From assembly GCF_014192335.1 (NCBI RefSeq), contig NZ_JACHXU010000033.1, positions 18,987 to 82,986 on the forward strand: a stretch of 64,000 nt of DNA. The letters run 5' to 3'. Below the pieces are notes generated by a model that saw nothing but the letters and a program-made list of their open reading frames with translations, ran no database searches and had not been told where the DNA came from. The DNA is from Aporhodopirellula rubra (GTDB lineage Bacteria > Planctomycetota > Planctomycetia > Pirellulales > Pirellulaceae). This document shows, one piece after another, positions 18,862 through 28,567 of the stretch. Every line of letters begins with the position of its first letter. Positions within the stretch are counted from its first letter, which is position 1. The translations under genes and the position numbers were made by a program.

Positions 18862-20127
18862 ATGCAAAACACACTCACTGAGACCGAAGCGTCTTCGCAG
18901 GCGATCGTGCCTGATGCCACTGCGACAATGGAAGTCGTTGAATTATCGGGTTTCGATTGGTTGCTGACTGGCATCTCACTGCTGATTTTGTTCGCATTCG
19001 TGACTTCGATTACGAAGTGGGTCTCGCTGCTACGCCGACGCGTGAAGTTTTTTGGCGAAGGTGCGTTGCTGCCCGAACGCCCTCGAGCGAGGCCGTACTG
19101 GAATCCGCTCTATTTCCTGTTCTTTTTTGCCGTCCTCATTGTCGCCAACCTGCAGTTCAACCAACTCGCGGCGGAGTACGCTCCGGCGGAAGTGGTGGTG
19201 AGCACTGATGAAGCGGTGGAGGCGGATGCCGCGCCGACAATCTCCGTCCTACAGCTTCTGCTCAGTTCAGCGTCGATGGTCACGGCAACGATCGTCACGA
19301 TGTGGCTCGCCCGTACGTTCCGGCCGCGAGTTCGTGTCGACGCCACGGAGGGTCACGAGCGACCGAAGATCGGTTGGTTGCCTGCACAAGGTGATTTCTG
19401 GCTGGGTTTCAAATCAGCCTGGTTGATCCTGCCGCCAACGATGATGTTGATGGGGCTGGTTTCCGTCTTGCAAAAGTACTCTCACCCCGTGCTCGAGGCT
19501 CTCAAGCCGGACGGGCCTGGCGCGTCTCCCGATTTTGGAATTTTTGCCGCTCTCTTTTTTACGACTGCGATCGTGACTCCAATCGTGGAAGAGTTCTGGT
19601 TCCGTGGCATGTTGCAGGGGGGACTGCAACGAATCGCCGATGCTGCCAATGACGTTCGCAAGTGGACGGTCGCAACACCGGTCGACGGCGTCCCGGCAAT
19701 GGCGCCACCCGAGATACTTCCTGAATCCGCGATGCCTGGCGAAATGAGTTCGTCGGCGAATCTGAACGCTGCAGTCGGCGGTCTCTCGGGTAAACCAGGT
19801 GCCGCGCACGAGGCGGGGCTCGACAATCCTTATGCGTCGCCTCAACTGGCGCCCGAGACGCTTCCGGTTCAGCCGGCTGATATCGCATCGGATTTTGCGA
19901 CACGTTCGGATTGGACTCCAACGGCGATTTGGCCGATCGTGGTGGCGAGCATTCTCTTTGCGGTCATGCACTGGGGCCAGGGGCTCGCGCCGATCCCGCT
20001 GTTCTTCCTTTCCATGGGGCTAGGATATTTGTACCGCCAGACCGGCTCGCTCGTGCCATCGATCGTTGTGCATTTTGTGCTTAACGGCTTCACGATGAGC
20101 GCGACTTTGCTTGAGCTGTTGCGTTAG
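18862..20127 (+). CDS. CPBP-family intramembrane metalloprotease
   Basis: A membrane protein of the CPBP (Rce1-like) group; members are glutamate/His membrane proteases, and the bacterial substrates are mostly unknown. The three signature motifs are present: EEFWFRG (EExxxR), FAVMHWGQG (FxxxH) and HFVLNGFT (HxxxN). Several hydrophobic segments precede and follow. Between motif 1 and motif 2 there is an unusual hydrophilic insert of about 110 residues containing DNPYASPQ, a motif common in planctomycete membrane proteins. The start ATG at 18862 lies 4 bases after the pgsA stop codon, and the ORF continues upstream only by overlapping pgsA. uvrA starts 29 bases downstream. Confidence 0.85.
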   Translation: MQNTLTETEASSQAIVPDATATMEVVELSGFDWLLTGISLLILFAFVTSITKWVSLLRRRVKFFGEGALLPERPRARPYWNPLYFLFFFAVLIVANLQFNQLAAEYAPAEVVVSTDEAVEADAAPTISVLQLLLSSASMVTATIVTMWLARTFRPRVRVDATEGHERPKIGWLPAQGDFWLGFKSAWLILPPTMMLMGLVSVLQKYSHPVLEALKPDGPGASPDFGIFAALFFTTAIVTPIVEEFWFRGMLQGGLQRIADAANDVRKWTVATPVDGVPAMAPPEILPESAMPGEMSSSANLNAAVGGLSGKPGAAHEAGLDNPYASPQLAPETLPVQPADIASDFATRSDWTPTAIWPIVVASILFAVMHWGQGLAPIPLFFLSMGLGYLYRQTGSLVPSIVVHFVLNGFTMSATLLELLR

Positions 20128-20156
20128 CTGTCCTCTCCCTTGTCGAGCCTATCCGT

Positions 20157-22745
20157 TTGAGCCCACCGATTCGCATTCGCGGCGCCCGCGTTCACAACCT
20201 CAAAAATCTCAACGTTGACATTCCGCGTGACGCGCTGACCGTGGTCACGGGAGTTTCTGGCAGCGGAAAAAGCTCGCTCGCTTTTGATACGCTGTTCGCC
20301 GAAGGCCAGCGTCAATACATCGATACGATGTCGACGTACGCGCGTCAGTATCTCGATGCGATTCCTCGTCCAGACGTGGATTTGATCGACGGGCTGGCCC
20401 CGACGTTGTCGATCGACCAAAAGAGCGGTACGCAGTCGGCACGAAGTACCGTTGCGACGGTCACCGAAATCTACGACTACCTGCGTTTGTTGTATGCCCG
20501 TGTTGGGACGCCGCATTGTACGAACTGCGGCAACACGATCAGCACCCAAACGCCCGACGCGATCGTTCAGTCACTCTCCGCGTACCCAGCCCGCACGAAG
20601 TTGACGTTGATGAGTCCGATGGTGCGGGGGCGAAAAGGGGCGCACAGCGATGTTTTTGAAAAGATCGCGTCGCAGGGATTGGTGCGTGCTCGCGTCGATG
20701 GCGAAGTGTACCTGCTCGAAGACGTCCCGCCGCTGGCGATTCGAAAGAACCACACCATCGAAGCGGTCGTGGATCGCATCGTCCTCAAGGAGGGCGTCGA
20801 GTCTCGGCTCGATGAGTCCACTCGATTGGCTATCCGGCTTTCCGACGGAATGTGTTCGGCACTGATCGAACCGCCTGGACGTGATCCGGAATCGAAACTG
20901 TTTAGCACCTCGATGGCTTGTATCGAATGTGGTGCCAGTTTCGAGGAACTCGAGCCGCGAACGTTCAGTTTTAACAGCCCCTACGGCGCCTGCCCAACCT
21001 GCGACGGATTAGGTGTGGTTTCGGAGGAGCCTGCATCGAAATCCCGTAAAACCCAATCATCCGCGAAGCAGACGTCCAAATCAGGGCGACGGAAATCGGT
21101 TTCCGCGGAGGAGCCTCAGGTGATCCGAGTTTGTCCCGGCTGCGAGGGCGGTCGGCTACGCGCGGAATCCCTGGCAGTGACAATTGACGGCGAATCGATC
21201 GCCAGTGTTGTGTCGATGCCAATGGCCGAAACGCAAAGATGGATCAGCGAAATTACCGATTCGTTGTCGGAAATTCACCGCCGCGTCGCCGCACCGATTC
21301 AAGACGAAGTGACTCGGCGGATTGATTTCTTACGCCGCGTGGGTGTCGACTATCTATCGCTCAATCGGTCCGCCGACACGCTCAGCGGCGGTGAGTTACA
21401 ACGCATCCGTTTGGCAACCTGTATCGGCAGCGGGCTGGTCAGCGTGTGCTATGTCCTCGATGAACCTTCGATCGGACTGCACCCGGCCGATCACGATCGG
21501 TTGCTCGGCGCGATCAATGAACTCAAAGGCCAGGGAAACACGATCGTCATCGTCGAACACGATGAAGACACGATGCGAGCGGCCGACCACCTGATCGACA
21601 TTGGTCCCGGTGCGGGCGTTCACGGCGGTCACATGGTAAGCCAGGGAACTCCCGATCAGGTTGCCGCTGATGAATCCAGCCCCACGGGCAGGTTTCTCTC
21701 TGGTCATCACGCGATCGGACTCGAGCGAGAGCGGCGGACTCCCCGGCGCAGCGAGTGGTTGACACTACGCGGGGCAAAACTGCACAACCTGCAAAACGTC
21801 AATCTGAAACTGCCGCTCGGAATGCTGGTCGGAGTCAGCGGCGTGTCGGGCAGCGGTAAGAGTTCGCTGATTGTCGACACGCTCTATCCCGCTGTCGCAT
21901 CCGAACTCGGGCTCGTGGGGAAAGTGCCCGGCCCGTTTAGCAAGCTGACCGGCGCAGACAAAATCGACAAACTAATCGCGATCGATCAATCCCCGATCGG
22001 GCGGACGACACGGTCGTGCCCTGCCACTTACGCCGGTGTTCTCGATCCGATCCGCAACGTGTTCGCTACCACGCGAGCCGCCAAAACGCTCGGCTTTTCG
22101 GCATCAAGGTTCAGTTTTAATTCGCCCGCGGGACGATGTGACGTTTGCAAAGGGAATGGGTTTGAACGAATTGAGATGAACTTCCTCAGCGATTTATTGA
22201 TCGAGTGTTCGCGTTGCGGAGGCAAGCGTTTCAACCGACAAACACTGCAGGTTCGCTTTAAGGGAGCGACCATCGCCGACGTGCTCGACATGACGATCGA
22301 AGCGGCAATGGAATTTTTTGAGAACGTACCCAAGGTTCACGTTCTTCTTTCGTCGTTGTTCGACGTCGGGCTCGGCTACGTTACGCTCGGTCAGTCCAGC
22401 ACCACGCTCAGCGGCGGTGAAGCCCAGCGGATTAAATTGGCGACAGAATTGGCTCGCCCGGGCACGGGACAGACGTTGTATCTTCTCGATGAACCGACCA
22501 CAGGTCTGCACTTTTCCGACGTTCAGCGTTTGCTCGTCGTTCTCGACCGGCTCGTCGAGCAAGGGAACACCGTATTGGTGATCGAGCATCACACCGATCT
22601 GCTCGCCGCCTGCGATTGGCTCATCGATCTCGGTCCCAAAGGTGGTGTCGATGGCGGTCGTGTTATCGCCGAAGGCAGTCCCGAAACGGTCGCCGAGTGT
22701 GCCGAATCACTGACGGGCGAATTTCTACGACGTCGACTGAAATAG
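20157..22745 (+). CDS. uvrA: Excinuclease ABC subunit A
   Basis: UvrA is the damage-recognition ATPase of nucleotide excision repair. Both ABC ATPase halves are present: Walker [10 protein letters not shown] twice (near the start and about residue 565), signatures [12 protein letters not shown] and [12 protein letters not shown], and Walker [12 protein letters not shown] and [11 protein letters not shown]. Zinc-finger pairs are CIECG...CPTCDG and CDVCKGNG...CSRCGGK. The UvrB-binding region ([16 protein letters not shown]) is present. The 862 residues are shorter than the usual 940; the shortening falls after the first zinc finger, replaced by a Lys/Ser-rich linker. The start codon is TTG at 20157, 29 bases after the preceding gene; no ATG precedes the conserved N-terminus. 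Function is from family. Confidence 0.93.
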   Translation: MSPPIRIRGARVHNLKNLNVDIPRDALTVVTGVSGSGKSSLAFDTLFAEGQRQYIDTMSTYARQYLDAIPRPDVDLIDGLAPTLSIDQKSGTQSARSTVATVTEIYDYLRLLYARVGTPHCTNCGNTISTQTPDAIVQSLSAYPARTKLTLMSPMVRGRKGAHSDVFEKIASQGLVRARVDGEVYLLEDVPPLAIRKNHTIEAVVDRIVLKEGVESRLDESTRLAIRLSDGMCSALIEPPGRDPESKLFSTSMACIECGASFEELEPRTFSFNSPYGACPTCDGLGVVSEEPASKSRKTQSSAKQTSKSGRRKSVSAEEPQVIRVCPGCEGGRLRAESLAVTIDGESIASVVSMPMAETQRWISEITDSLSEIHRRVAAPIQDEVTRRIDFLRRVGVDYLSLNRSADTLSGGELQRIRLATCIGSGLVSVCYVLDEPSIGLHPADHDRLLGAINELKGQGNTIVIVEHDEDTMRAADHLIDIGPGAGVHGGHMVSQGTPDQVAADESSPTGRFLSGHHAIGLERERRTPRRSEWLTLRGAKLHNLQNVNLKLPLGMLVGVSGVSGSGKSSLIVDTLYPAVASELGLVGKVPGPFSKLTGADKIDKLIAIDQSPIGRTTRSCPATYAGVLDPIRNVFATTRAAKTLGFSASRFSFNSPAGRCDVCKGNGFERIEMNFLSDLLIECSRCGGKRFNRQTLQVRFKGATIADVLDMTIEAAMEFFENVPKVHVLLSSLFDVGLGYVTLGQSSTTLSGGEAQRIKLATELARPGTGQTLYLLDEPTTGLHFSDVQRLLVVLDRLVEQGNTVLVIEHHTDLLAACDWLIDLGPKGGVDGGRVIAEGSPETVAECAESLTGEFLRRRLK

Positions 22746-22770
22746 AAGGTCGTTGTCGAGCAATCCGAGA

Positions 22771-23793
22771 TTACTCACTCGGGGCGATGGCGACGGATGT
22801 GTCGTTGGGGCTTTCGCCCAAGTGTTCATCTAAAAACGTTGCTGTCCACTTTTGGCAGGCTTCGTCGTTCATCAGGAACGAGTGCAACACAGGGACTTCG
22901 TGGATTGATTCAGCACCGGCGAGTTTGGCTTCTTCTAATCCGACGACAAAATCGCTGTCGCCTTCGACTAATGGGTTGCGAATCGGCCCCGGTTCGACTT
23001 TGCCCGCCACTACCGAAAACGGGAACGGGGGCGTGGCGAGGTTCGCTTCGATTTCATCCCATCCCGTCCCGAGTTCCATGGCGCCGGGACCTGCGACCAA
23101 TCCGAATACCCCCGTTGCCGCGAGACGTTTCGCGATCACGGCACCATGATTGGGAGGGCCGAGCATCACCATCGCACGGCAACGCGGCAGAATTCCCGCA
23201 GGATCGCCGTCGCGTTGCAAATCGCCGATCAAATGCCGCGTCACGATGTTGCCCATGCTGTGGCCGACAAAACAAAACTGCGTGTCTCGGTGCTGGCCCT
23301 CGAGCACCCGGCGAAGCGCGGCCGCCGATTCGGCGAGTCCTGATCGGGTGCTCGCGTAGCCAAAGCGGATTACCGAATCGTATCCGTCCGCCCGCAACGC
23401 TTTCTCGAGCGACTTCATGGAGGAATCGGTTCGCATCAAACCGTGAATCAGCACCACCATCGGTTTGGCCGAGGGTTCCGGAGGTGCCGGGCATAACTCG
23501 TCGAGCAATTGCAGGGCATCGGTTTCGCTGCCCCAGCCACGACGGATGTTTTTGGGGTCGAGGACGCGGCAATGTCCCGAAACCGAATTCCGTTGAAGTC
23601 GATAGCCCGCGCGGTTCTCCAAATCGGTCCACAATTGGGCACCACCGATTGTCGGCAGCGGCACGTTTAAATTTTTGGCCACAGTATCACTTTCGGTTTG
23701 ACCAATCACTTCGCAACCGCCGAAGAAGCACCCCACCATTATCACGCCGATGGACAGGGCAGTGGAAAATCGACGACGCGAGTTGTGAATCAT
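22771..23793 (-). CDS. Lipoprotein alpha/beta hydrolase (esterase/lipase-like)
   Basis: This is a predicted exported hydrolase with a lipobox: the N-terminal hydrophobic segment ends at GCFFGGC. The core shows the oxyanion segment VVLIHGLMRTD, a nucleophile elbow in GHSMGN (Ser of GxSxG), an Asp candidate in EGDSDFVVG and a His candidate in VPVLHSFLMND. The order fits lipases and PGAP1-type esterases. Length 340 residues. The start ATG at 23793 begins a typical signal sequence. Divergent from the DEAD-box helicase with about 185 bases between. Substrate unknown. Confidence 0.85.
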   Translation of the reverse strand: MIHNSRRRFSTALSIGVIMVGCFFGGCEVIGQTESDTVAKNLNVPLPTIGGAQLWTDLENRAGYRLQRNSVSGHCRVLDPKNIRRGWGSETDALQLLDELCPAPPEPSAKPMVVLIHGLMRTDSSMKSLEKALRADGYDSVIRFGYASTRSGLAESAAALRRVLEGQHRDTQFCFVGHSMGNIVTRHLIGDLQRDGDPAGILPRCRAMVMLGPPNHGAVIAKRLAATGVFGLVAGPGAMELGTGWDEIEANLATPPFPFSVVAGKVEPGPIRNPLVEGDSDFVVGLEEAKLAGAESIHEVPVLHSFLMNDEACQKWTATFLDEHLGESPNDTSVAIAPSE

Positions 23794-23978
23794 GGCGATC
23801 GAAGAGGAGTATACGAAACGTTGGATGGGAAGATGGGGGGGAATCCATCATCTCAGTGCCCCATCGCCCCCCGACATTGCGCGACTTGACTCTAAAAAAG
23901 CATTAAAATTTGCTGTGCACGCTCCGCTATCATCGCGGGCCAGTGTCGCAAAACGATGGGACACGATAAACTTTCGAC

Positions 23979-25337
23979 ATGAGCTACTCAAGAAGTCCCC
24001 GAAATGCCCGGAAGAGTGGTGGCGGCCGTCCGTCCCGCTTCGAAGAACCCGAAGATACGATTGCCCTATTGGAATCCGTGGGGCCCGTCGTTTTGCCGCC
24101 GGAAATGGACTCCTTTGACGAATTGGATTTGTCGCCCGTCATGCGGCGAGCGATCGCGAAAGCCGGTTTTACAAAGCCGTCCCCAATCCAAGCTTCGCTG
24201 ATTCCTTACGCCCTTGAGGGGGCCGACGTGATTGGCCAGGCCCGAACGGGAACCGGAAAGACCGCTGCGTTCTCGATTCCGATTCTCGAGCAACTCGATT
24301 CACTCGAAGAATGCCGCGATCCACAGGCGATCATCGTGGTGCCGACTCGCGAACTGGCAGACCAGGTCGCCGGCGAAGCGGCACGGTTGGCACGCGGAGT
24401 GCCAACGGAGATCGCGATTCTGTCGGGCGGCAAGAACATGAACCGCCAACTCCGCCAACTCGAAAACGGCGTTCAGCTCGTCGTCGGGACTCCCGGGCGG
24501 ATCCACGATCACTTGCAACGCGGCACCCTCCGCCTGCACAAAACTTGGTGCGTCGTGCTCGATGAGGCCGACCGGATGTTGGACATCGGTTTCCGCCCTC
24601 AGATCGAACGGATCATGCGGAAGTGCCCACGCAATCGCCAAACGCTGCTTTTGTCGGCTACGTTGCCGCCCGTCGTTCGTCGTCTCGCGGAAAGCTACAT
24701 GACCGAGCCGACGGTGATCGATTGCTGCCGAAATGAGATGGCCGTCGACACGATCGAGCAACGCTACTTCACCGTCGCGAATGACCGCAAAGTCGAATTG
24801 CTCGAACAGCTTCTCGAGCGAGAAAACCCCGAGCAAGCAATCATCTTCTGCCGCACGAAGCGTGGCACGGACCGATTGCACCGACAATTATCCCGCACCT
24901 ACCACGGTGCCTGTGGTTGCATTCACGGTGACCTTCAACAACGCGAGCGGGACCGTGTCCTGCAAAGTCTGCGTGATCGCAAGCTTAAGTTGCTGATCGC
25001 AACGGACGTTGTCGGACGTGGAATCGACATCACGACGATTTCTCATATCGTCAACTTTGACGTCCCCCAAGACTGTGACGACTATGTCCACCGCGTTGGG
25101 CGGACCGGACGAATGGGACGTGACGGGGTTGCTTACACGTTTGTCGTTCCCGGTGAAGGTGAAGTCCTGACCAGTATCGAGCAACGGATCAACAAAGAGC
25201 TCGTGCGAGACTCGCTGGAAGGGTTTGATCCCGTGCCAGCACCAGTTGCCGCTGTCAAATCGGAAGAAGAAGAGGCTCCCGCGGAAGCACGCCGCAGTCT
25301 CAACCCGATGACGCGAAAGAAGAAACGGCGTCGGTAA
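23979..25337 (+). CDS. DEAD-box ATP-dependent RNA helicase
   Basis: A cytoplasmic RNA remodelling ATPase of the DEAD-box family (RhlE/CsdA-like). Motifs are in order: the Q motif region KPSPIQASLIP, Walker A ARTGTGKT, PTRELADQV, GTPGRIHDHL, DEADRMLDIGF, the SAT motif LLSATLPP, IIFCRTKRG, ATDVVGRGID and HRVGRTGRMG. The C-terminal tail is short and ends in a basic run RKKKRRR, which may help bind RNA. The 452-residue length is normal for the compact members. It starts at ATG 23979. Which RNA or process it serves cannot be told from sequence; cold adaptation or ribosome assembly are common roles for the family. Confidence 0.93.
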   Translation: MSYSRSPRNARKSGGGRPSRFEEPEDTIALLESVGPVVLPPEMDSFDELDLSPVMRRAIAKAGFTKPSPIQASLIPYALEGADVIGQARTGTGKTAAFSIPILEQLDSLEECRDPQAIIVVPTRELADQVAGEAARLARGVPTEIAILSGGKNMNRQLRQLENGVQLVVGTPGRIHDHLQRGTLRLHKTWCVVLDEADRMLDIGFRPQIERIMRKCPRNRQTLLLSATLPPVVRRLAESYMTEPTVIDCCRNEMAVDTIEQRYFTVANDRKVELLEQLLERENPEQAIIFCRTKRGTDRLHRQLSRTYHGACGCIHGDLQQRERDRVLQSLRDRKLKLLIATDVVGRGIDITTISHIVNFDVPQDCDDYVHRVGRTGRMGRDGVAYTFVVPGEGEVLTSIEQRINKELVRDSLEGFDPVPAPVAAVKSEEEEAPAEARRSLNPMTRKKKRRR

Positions 25338-25498
25338 ATCAGGCGGGTGGCGACGGTCACTCGATGACGCCTTGGCCGCTTTGGATTCAAGTGAATGCTG
25401 CTGGGGCGAGTTCTCGAGTGTTTGCGGCTTGGTATCGTCCATGTTAGTGGGGCCGCGTTGTTCTGCACGTCGCTCTATCTCGTCAGAGTATCCGTGCT

Positions 25499-25536
25499 TC
25501 TGCGGTTGCTAGACGGTGTCTGCGGTTGTTAGACGG
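25499..25536 (+). repeat. Imperfect tandem repeat, two copies of about 18 bases
   Basis: Copies at 25499-25516 and 25519-25536 share the pattern TCTGCGGTTG(C/T)TAGACGG and differ in one base. They lie in the gap between the helicase and PP2C stop codons. Confidence 0.7.
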
Positions 25537-25571
25537 CGGACGATTTCTGGGAGAACGTGCCTGCCTAACAA

Positions 25572-25603
25572 GGGCTCGCGTCTTAGCGAAGCTGCGCTAG
25601 CCC
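25572..25603. repeat. Imperfect inverted repeat (REP-like hairpin)
   Basis: GGGCTCGCG at 25572-25580 pairs with CGCTAGCCC at 25595-25603, eight of nine bases matching, with a 14-base loop that itself has a TAGCG/CGCTA match. It sits between two convergent stop codons (25337 plus and 25623 minus), so it may help end transcription, but there is no T-run after it on either strand. Confidence 0.6.
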
Positions 25604-25622
25604 AACGCACCCGCCGCGTCTG

Positions 25623-27014
25623 CTAAAGATCCACTGCGGTATCGCTGGCTGAGTCGTCTTGATGCTTGCGTAGCAGCGACATTGCCTCGAGCACTGCGTC
25701 GCATTGGTGGCCGATCGCGACTTTCCATTGCCCGGCAGCCTGGGCTTCGTTCGATTTTTCTTGCAGCGATTGGACGGCATTCCAGTCTAGCATCCAGTGG
25801 TTCTGGTCCGACGAGCGGCGGATCTCGGATACGACTCCTGCCAGCCGTACGCAAACCGTTTGATGCTGGTCGACATCGTATCGGCGATACGGTCCGGTTC
25901 CTGTCGCCAGGACCGACTCCTCGAGGCCGGAGTCGTAGCTGCCCTGAACGGGGCTTTGTGGTCCGGCTTTACTTCGTCGCCTCGCGTTGAGGGCTCGCCG
26001 GTGATCGTCAGTGGCCAAAATGCCGCTCGCCCACACCGCGAGGGAGATCGCACCGAGAATGAACGCGGCAATCGCCGATCCAGCTAGTTTGGCACCGCCC
26101 CAGTACGCGGCGGCCGCAAATCCCGCGGCACCGAGCCAACAGACCGTCGTCGCGGCCAGCAGTGCTTTCGATGAATGACCGCTGTTCCACTTAAATCCCT
26201 TGCTGGACTTTTCTCCCTGACCGCCCTTGGGGGGATTCACCAATTGCTCGCCCGTGATGTCGACGACAATCACGGTGATATTGTCAGGTCCGCCTCGAAG
26301 GTTCGCCAGATCGACCAGCACCGGGGTGAGTTTCTCGATCGGTAAGCTGTCCATCAGCACGCCGAGATCCTCGTCGTCGACCAATCCCGTTAGGCCATCG
26401 CTACACAGCAGGAAGCGATCCCCCAGTTCGAGATCAAACGGCCCTTCGAGGTCCACCATCACGTGGGCCCCAGGGCCGAGCGAACGCGTGATCACATTCT
26501 TCGGGATCGATTTGCCTAACGGGCTGTCGCTCGGAATCTGGCCGCTGGCGTGCATCTCCCATACGAGAGAGTGGTCGAAGGTCAGTTGTTCCAACACGCC
26601 TCGACGAAGCCGATAAATTCGCGAGTCACCGACTTGGGCAACGTAGCCCTGCCCACGTGAGAGCACCAATGAACTGGCCGTTGTGCCCATATTGTGGAAT
26701 TCGGGATTGCTTTGTCCCCGGTCATAGATCGCCGTATTCGCTTGATGAACGGCTTGGCCGAGCGCTTGACCTTTGTCCGATTTCTGTGAGCTAACGTACC
26801 GCATCGCGATCTGTTCGCACGCAATTTTCGACGCCAGTTCCCCCGCCGCGTGTGCACCCATGCCGTCGGCGACGACAAACAAGTGACCACGTCGTTCGAA
26901 CCGCTCGGCAGACTCCGCCACCATGACCGCGTACGAATCTTGATTATTCGCCCGACGCATGCCCACATGGGTCAGCTCGGACACGGTCACTCCAGGATGC
27001 CAAGATTCAGACAA
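25623..27014 (-). CDS. PP2C-type Ser/Thr phosphatase with two membrane segments
   Basis: It removes phosphate from Ser/Thr and is a likely counterpart of Hanks-type kinases. The N-terminal catalytic domain (about residues 1-250) shows the PP2C motifs: RRANNQDSY, VVADGMGAHAAGELAS, AQVGDSRIYRLR, LLCSDGLTGLVDDEDL and GGPDNITVIVVDI, with metal-binding Asp residues kept. After a basic linker come two hydrophobic segments (about 285-335), then a C-terminal region of about 130 residues with no recognised domain. The frame starts with TTG at 27014; a GTG at 26984 preceded by GGAG would be an alternative. The phosphatase domain would be cytoplasmic. No operon partner; the kinase at 3.1-5.3 kb is distant. 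Confidence 0.88.
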   Translation of the reverse strand: MSESWHPGVTVSELTHVGMRRANNQDSYAVMVAESAERFERRGHLFVVADGMGAHAAGELASKIACEQIAMRYVSSQKSDKGQALGQAVHQANTAIYDRGQSNPEFHNMGTTASSLVLSRGQGYVAQVGDSRIYRLRRGVLEQLTFDHSLVWEMHASGQIPSDSPLGKSIPKNVITRSLGPGAHVMVDLEGPFDLELGDRFLLCSDGLTGLVDDEDLGVLMDSLPIEKLTPVLVDLANLRGGPDNITVIVVDITGEQLVNPPKGGQGEKSSKGFKWNSGHSSKALLAATTVCWLGAAGFAAAAYWGGAKLAGSAIAAFILGAISLAVWASGILATDDHRRALNARRRSKAGPQSPVQGSYDSGLEESVLATGTGPYRRYDVDQHQTVCVRLAGVVSEIRRSSDQNHWMLDWNAVQSLQEKSNEAQAAGQWKVAIGHQCDAVLEAMSLLRKHQDDSASDTAVDL

Positions 27015-27106
27015 ACGACAACGGCCAATAAAGCAAGTGGAACGGGCGGGAGCAGGTCGAAATTATTATAAGGTTCGGAGGTCGACGAACCTAGTACCGT
27101 TGAGAG

Positions 27107-28330
27107 TTAATTCGTCAGCAGGATTGACGCAGCTAGCCGACATGCGTCGAGGTATTCGTCAACCAGCAGGTACTCGTCGGCCGTATGAATCGCCGCCTGT
27201 CCGCAGCCGAGCGTAACAGCTTCGATTCCATGAAGGAACAACCAGTTCGCATCGAGTCCCCCATTGGCGACTTCGCAGACCGGATCACGGCCGAGGCGCG
27301 AGATCCATTGCTGTGCCCCCAAAACGGATGGGTGATCAAGGTCCAAGGCGAACGCTTCGTAATCGACGTGGCTGCTGAACTCGATTCGTCCACATCGACC
27401 GCTTGCATCGGTGACTTCGCGGGCCGCCTGTTCGAGCGCCTCGCGAATTTGGCTGACGATCCAGGTGCGGAATTCCGCATCATGGCTGCGTGCTTCGATC
27501 TTCAAAGAAACTTCCGGCGTCACCACGTTGGTTGCTTCGCCTCCTTGGATAACTCCAACGTTCGCGGTGCCTCGCTTACCATCGCGTTCGATCAAGCCAT
27601 GCAGCCCAGCGTCGTGCAACGCCGCAATTGCTTTCGCCGCAATTGCGATCGCGCTGACACCTTTTTCCGGTGCCACTCCCGCATGAGACGCATAGCCATA
27701 GACAGTCGCCTGCATCCGCTCGCCACCGATCGCACCCTGTCGAATTTTGTCCAGCGTTCCGCCATCAAAGTTGAACGCTTGGTCAACCTTGCCGATCTTT
27801 GTCGGATCGAGATGGCGAGCGCCTTCGAGTCCGACTTCCTCTTGAATCAGAAACGAAATCACCGCAGGCGCGAGGTCTGCCTCCGGATGCGCGCTGGCGT
27901 ACCGGAGTCGCTCGATAACGGCAGTTAAGATGACCGCACACCCCGAGCGATCATCACCGCCGAGTCCCGTTGGTCCTTCGGCGACCACGATTCGTCCGAG
28001 TTCAGGATCGTTTCGCAAAACCGGTTTGGCGTTTAGACAAATGGGGACGGTGTCCATATGTGCCGACAACAGCGTCCGTGGCAGCGATGGATTGCCGGGC
28101 AGCGATACAATCAGGTTCCCGCTGTTTCCTTCGATCCGCGTGCGTAGGTGAGCGTCGTCTTCTGCGATCCAATTCGGATCGACACCTGCATCGGTAAGCA
28201 TTTGCGTGATCGCGGCCGCGACGGCGGCTTCGTCACCGCTTCGTCCCGGAATCGCAGTCAACTGCATGAAACGCGCGATGGCGTCATCCGAATCAATAGC
28301 GACAAGCGAGTTCTCAGCTGCGGTGGACAT
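27107..28330 (-). CDS. M20-family metallopeptidase (peptidase T-like)
   Basis: A zinc-dependent exopeptidase or deacylase of the M20 family. Metal-site motifs are present in order: SAHMDTVP (first His and Asp), GLGGDDRSGC (bridging Asp), QEEVGLEG (catalytic Glu and metal Glu), NFDGG (metal Asp) and the final His in AIHTADEY. The dimerisation domain lies between (about residues 195-310). The 407-residue length is normal. The start is ATG 28330, and it diverges from the metal ATPase gene. Tripeptide aminopeptidase is the nearest named relative, but the substrate cannot be fixed. No signal peptide, so cytoplasmic. Confidence 0.88.
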   Translation of the reverse strand: MSTAAENSLVAIDSDDAIARFMQLTAIPGRSGDEAAVAAAITQMLTDAGVDPNWIAEDDAHLRTRIEGNSGNLIVSLPGNPSLPRTLLSAHMDTVPICLNAKPVLRNDPELGRIVVAEGPTGLGGDDRSGCAVILTAVIERLRYASAHPEADLAPAVISFLIQEEVGLEGARHLDPTKIGKVDQAFNFDGGTLDKIRQGAIGGERMQATVYGYASHAGVAPEKGVSAIAIAAKAIAALHDAGLHGLIERDGKRGTANVGVIQGGEATNVVTPEVSLKIEARSHDAEFRTWIVSQIREALEQAAREVTDASGRCGRIEFSSHVDYEAFALDLDHPSVLGAQQWISRLGRDPVCEVANGGLDANWLFLHGIEAVTLGCGQAAIHTADEYLLVDEYLDACRLAASILLTN

Positions 28331-28381
28331 TCAGGACTCTTGGTAAAAGGTTAGGTTCGTCGGTTCAGAATGCTCGCGTGT

Positions 28382-28426
28382 CCGTTATCGAGTCCACAAA
28401 AGGCCCGTTATCGAATCCAGAAAAGG
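28382..28426. repeat. Direct repeat of 22 bases, two copies, in the divergent region before a metal ATPase
   Basis: Copies at 28382-28403 and 28405-28426 share CCGTTATCGA-TCCA-AAAAGG, differing at two positions, with a 23-base period. They lie between the start of the M20 peptidase (28330, minus) and the P-type ATPase (28568, plus). They look like paired regulator binding sites, but no regulator is identified. Confidence 0.6.
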
Positions 28427-28567
28427 TAGGGTAACGAATATGTCTCATCCATACAAATTCGCGGACCAAAGTGTCGGGGAGCTTCTGCCACCAATCGTAT
28501 CGGGTATCCTGACCGCTCGGCAATCCATCAATAGAACGTTTCAGCTCGACTTCCCCCCAGACTGCGA

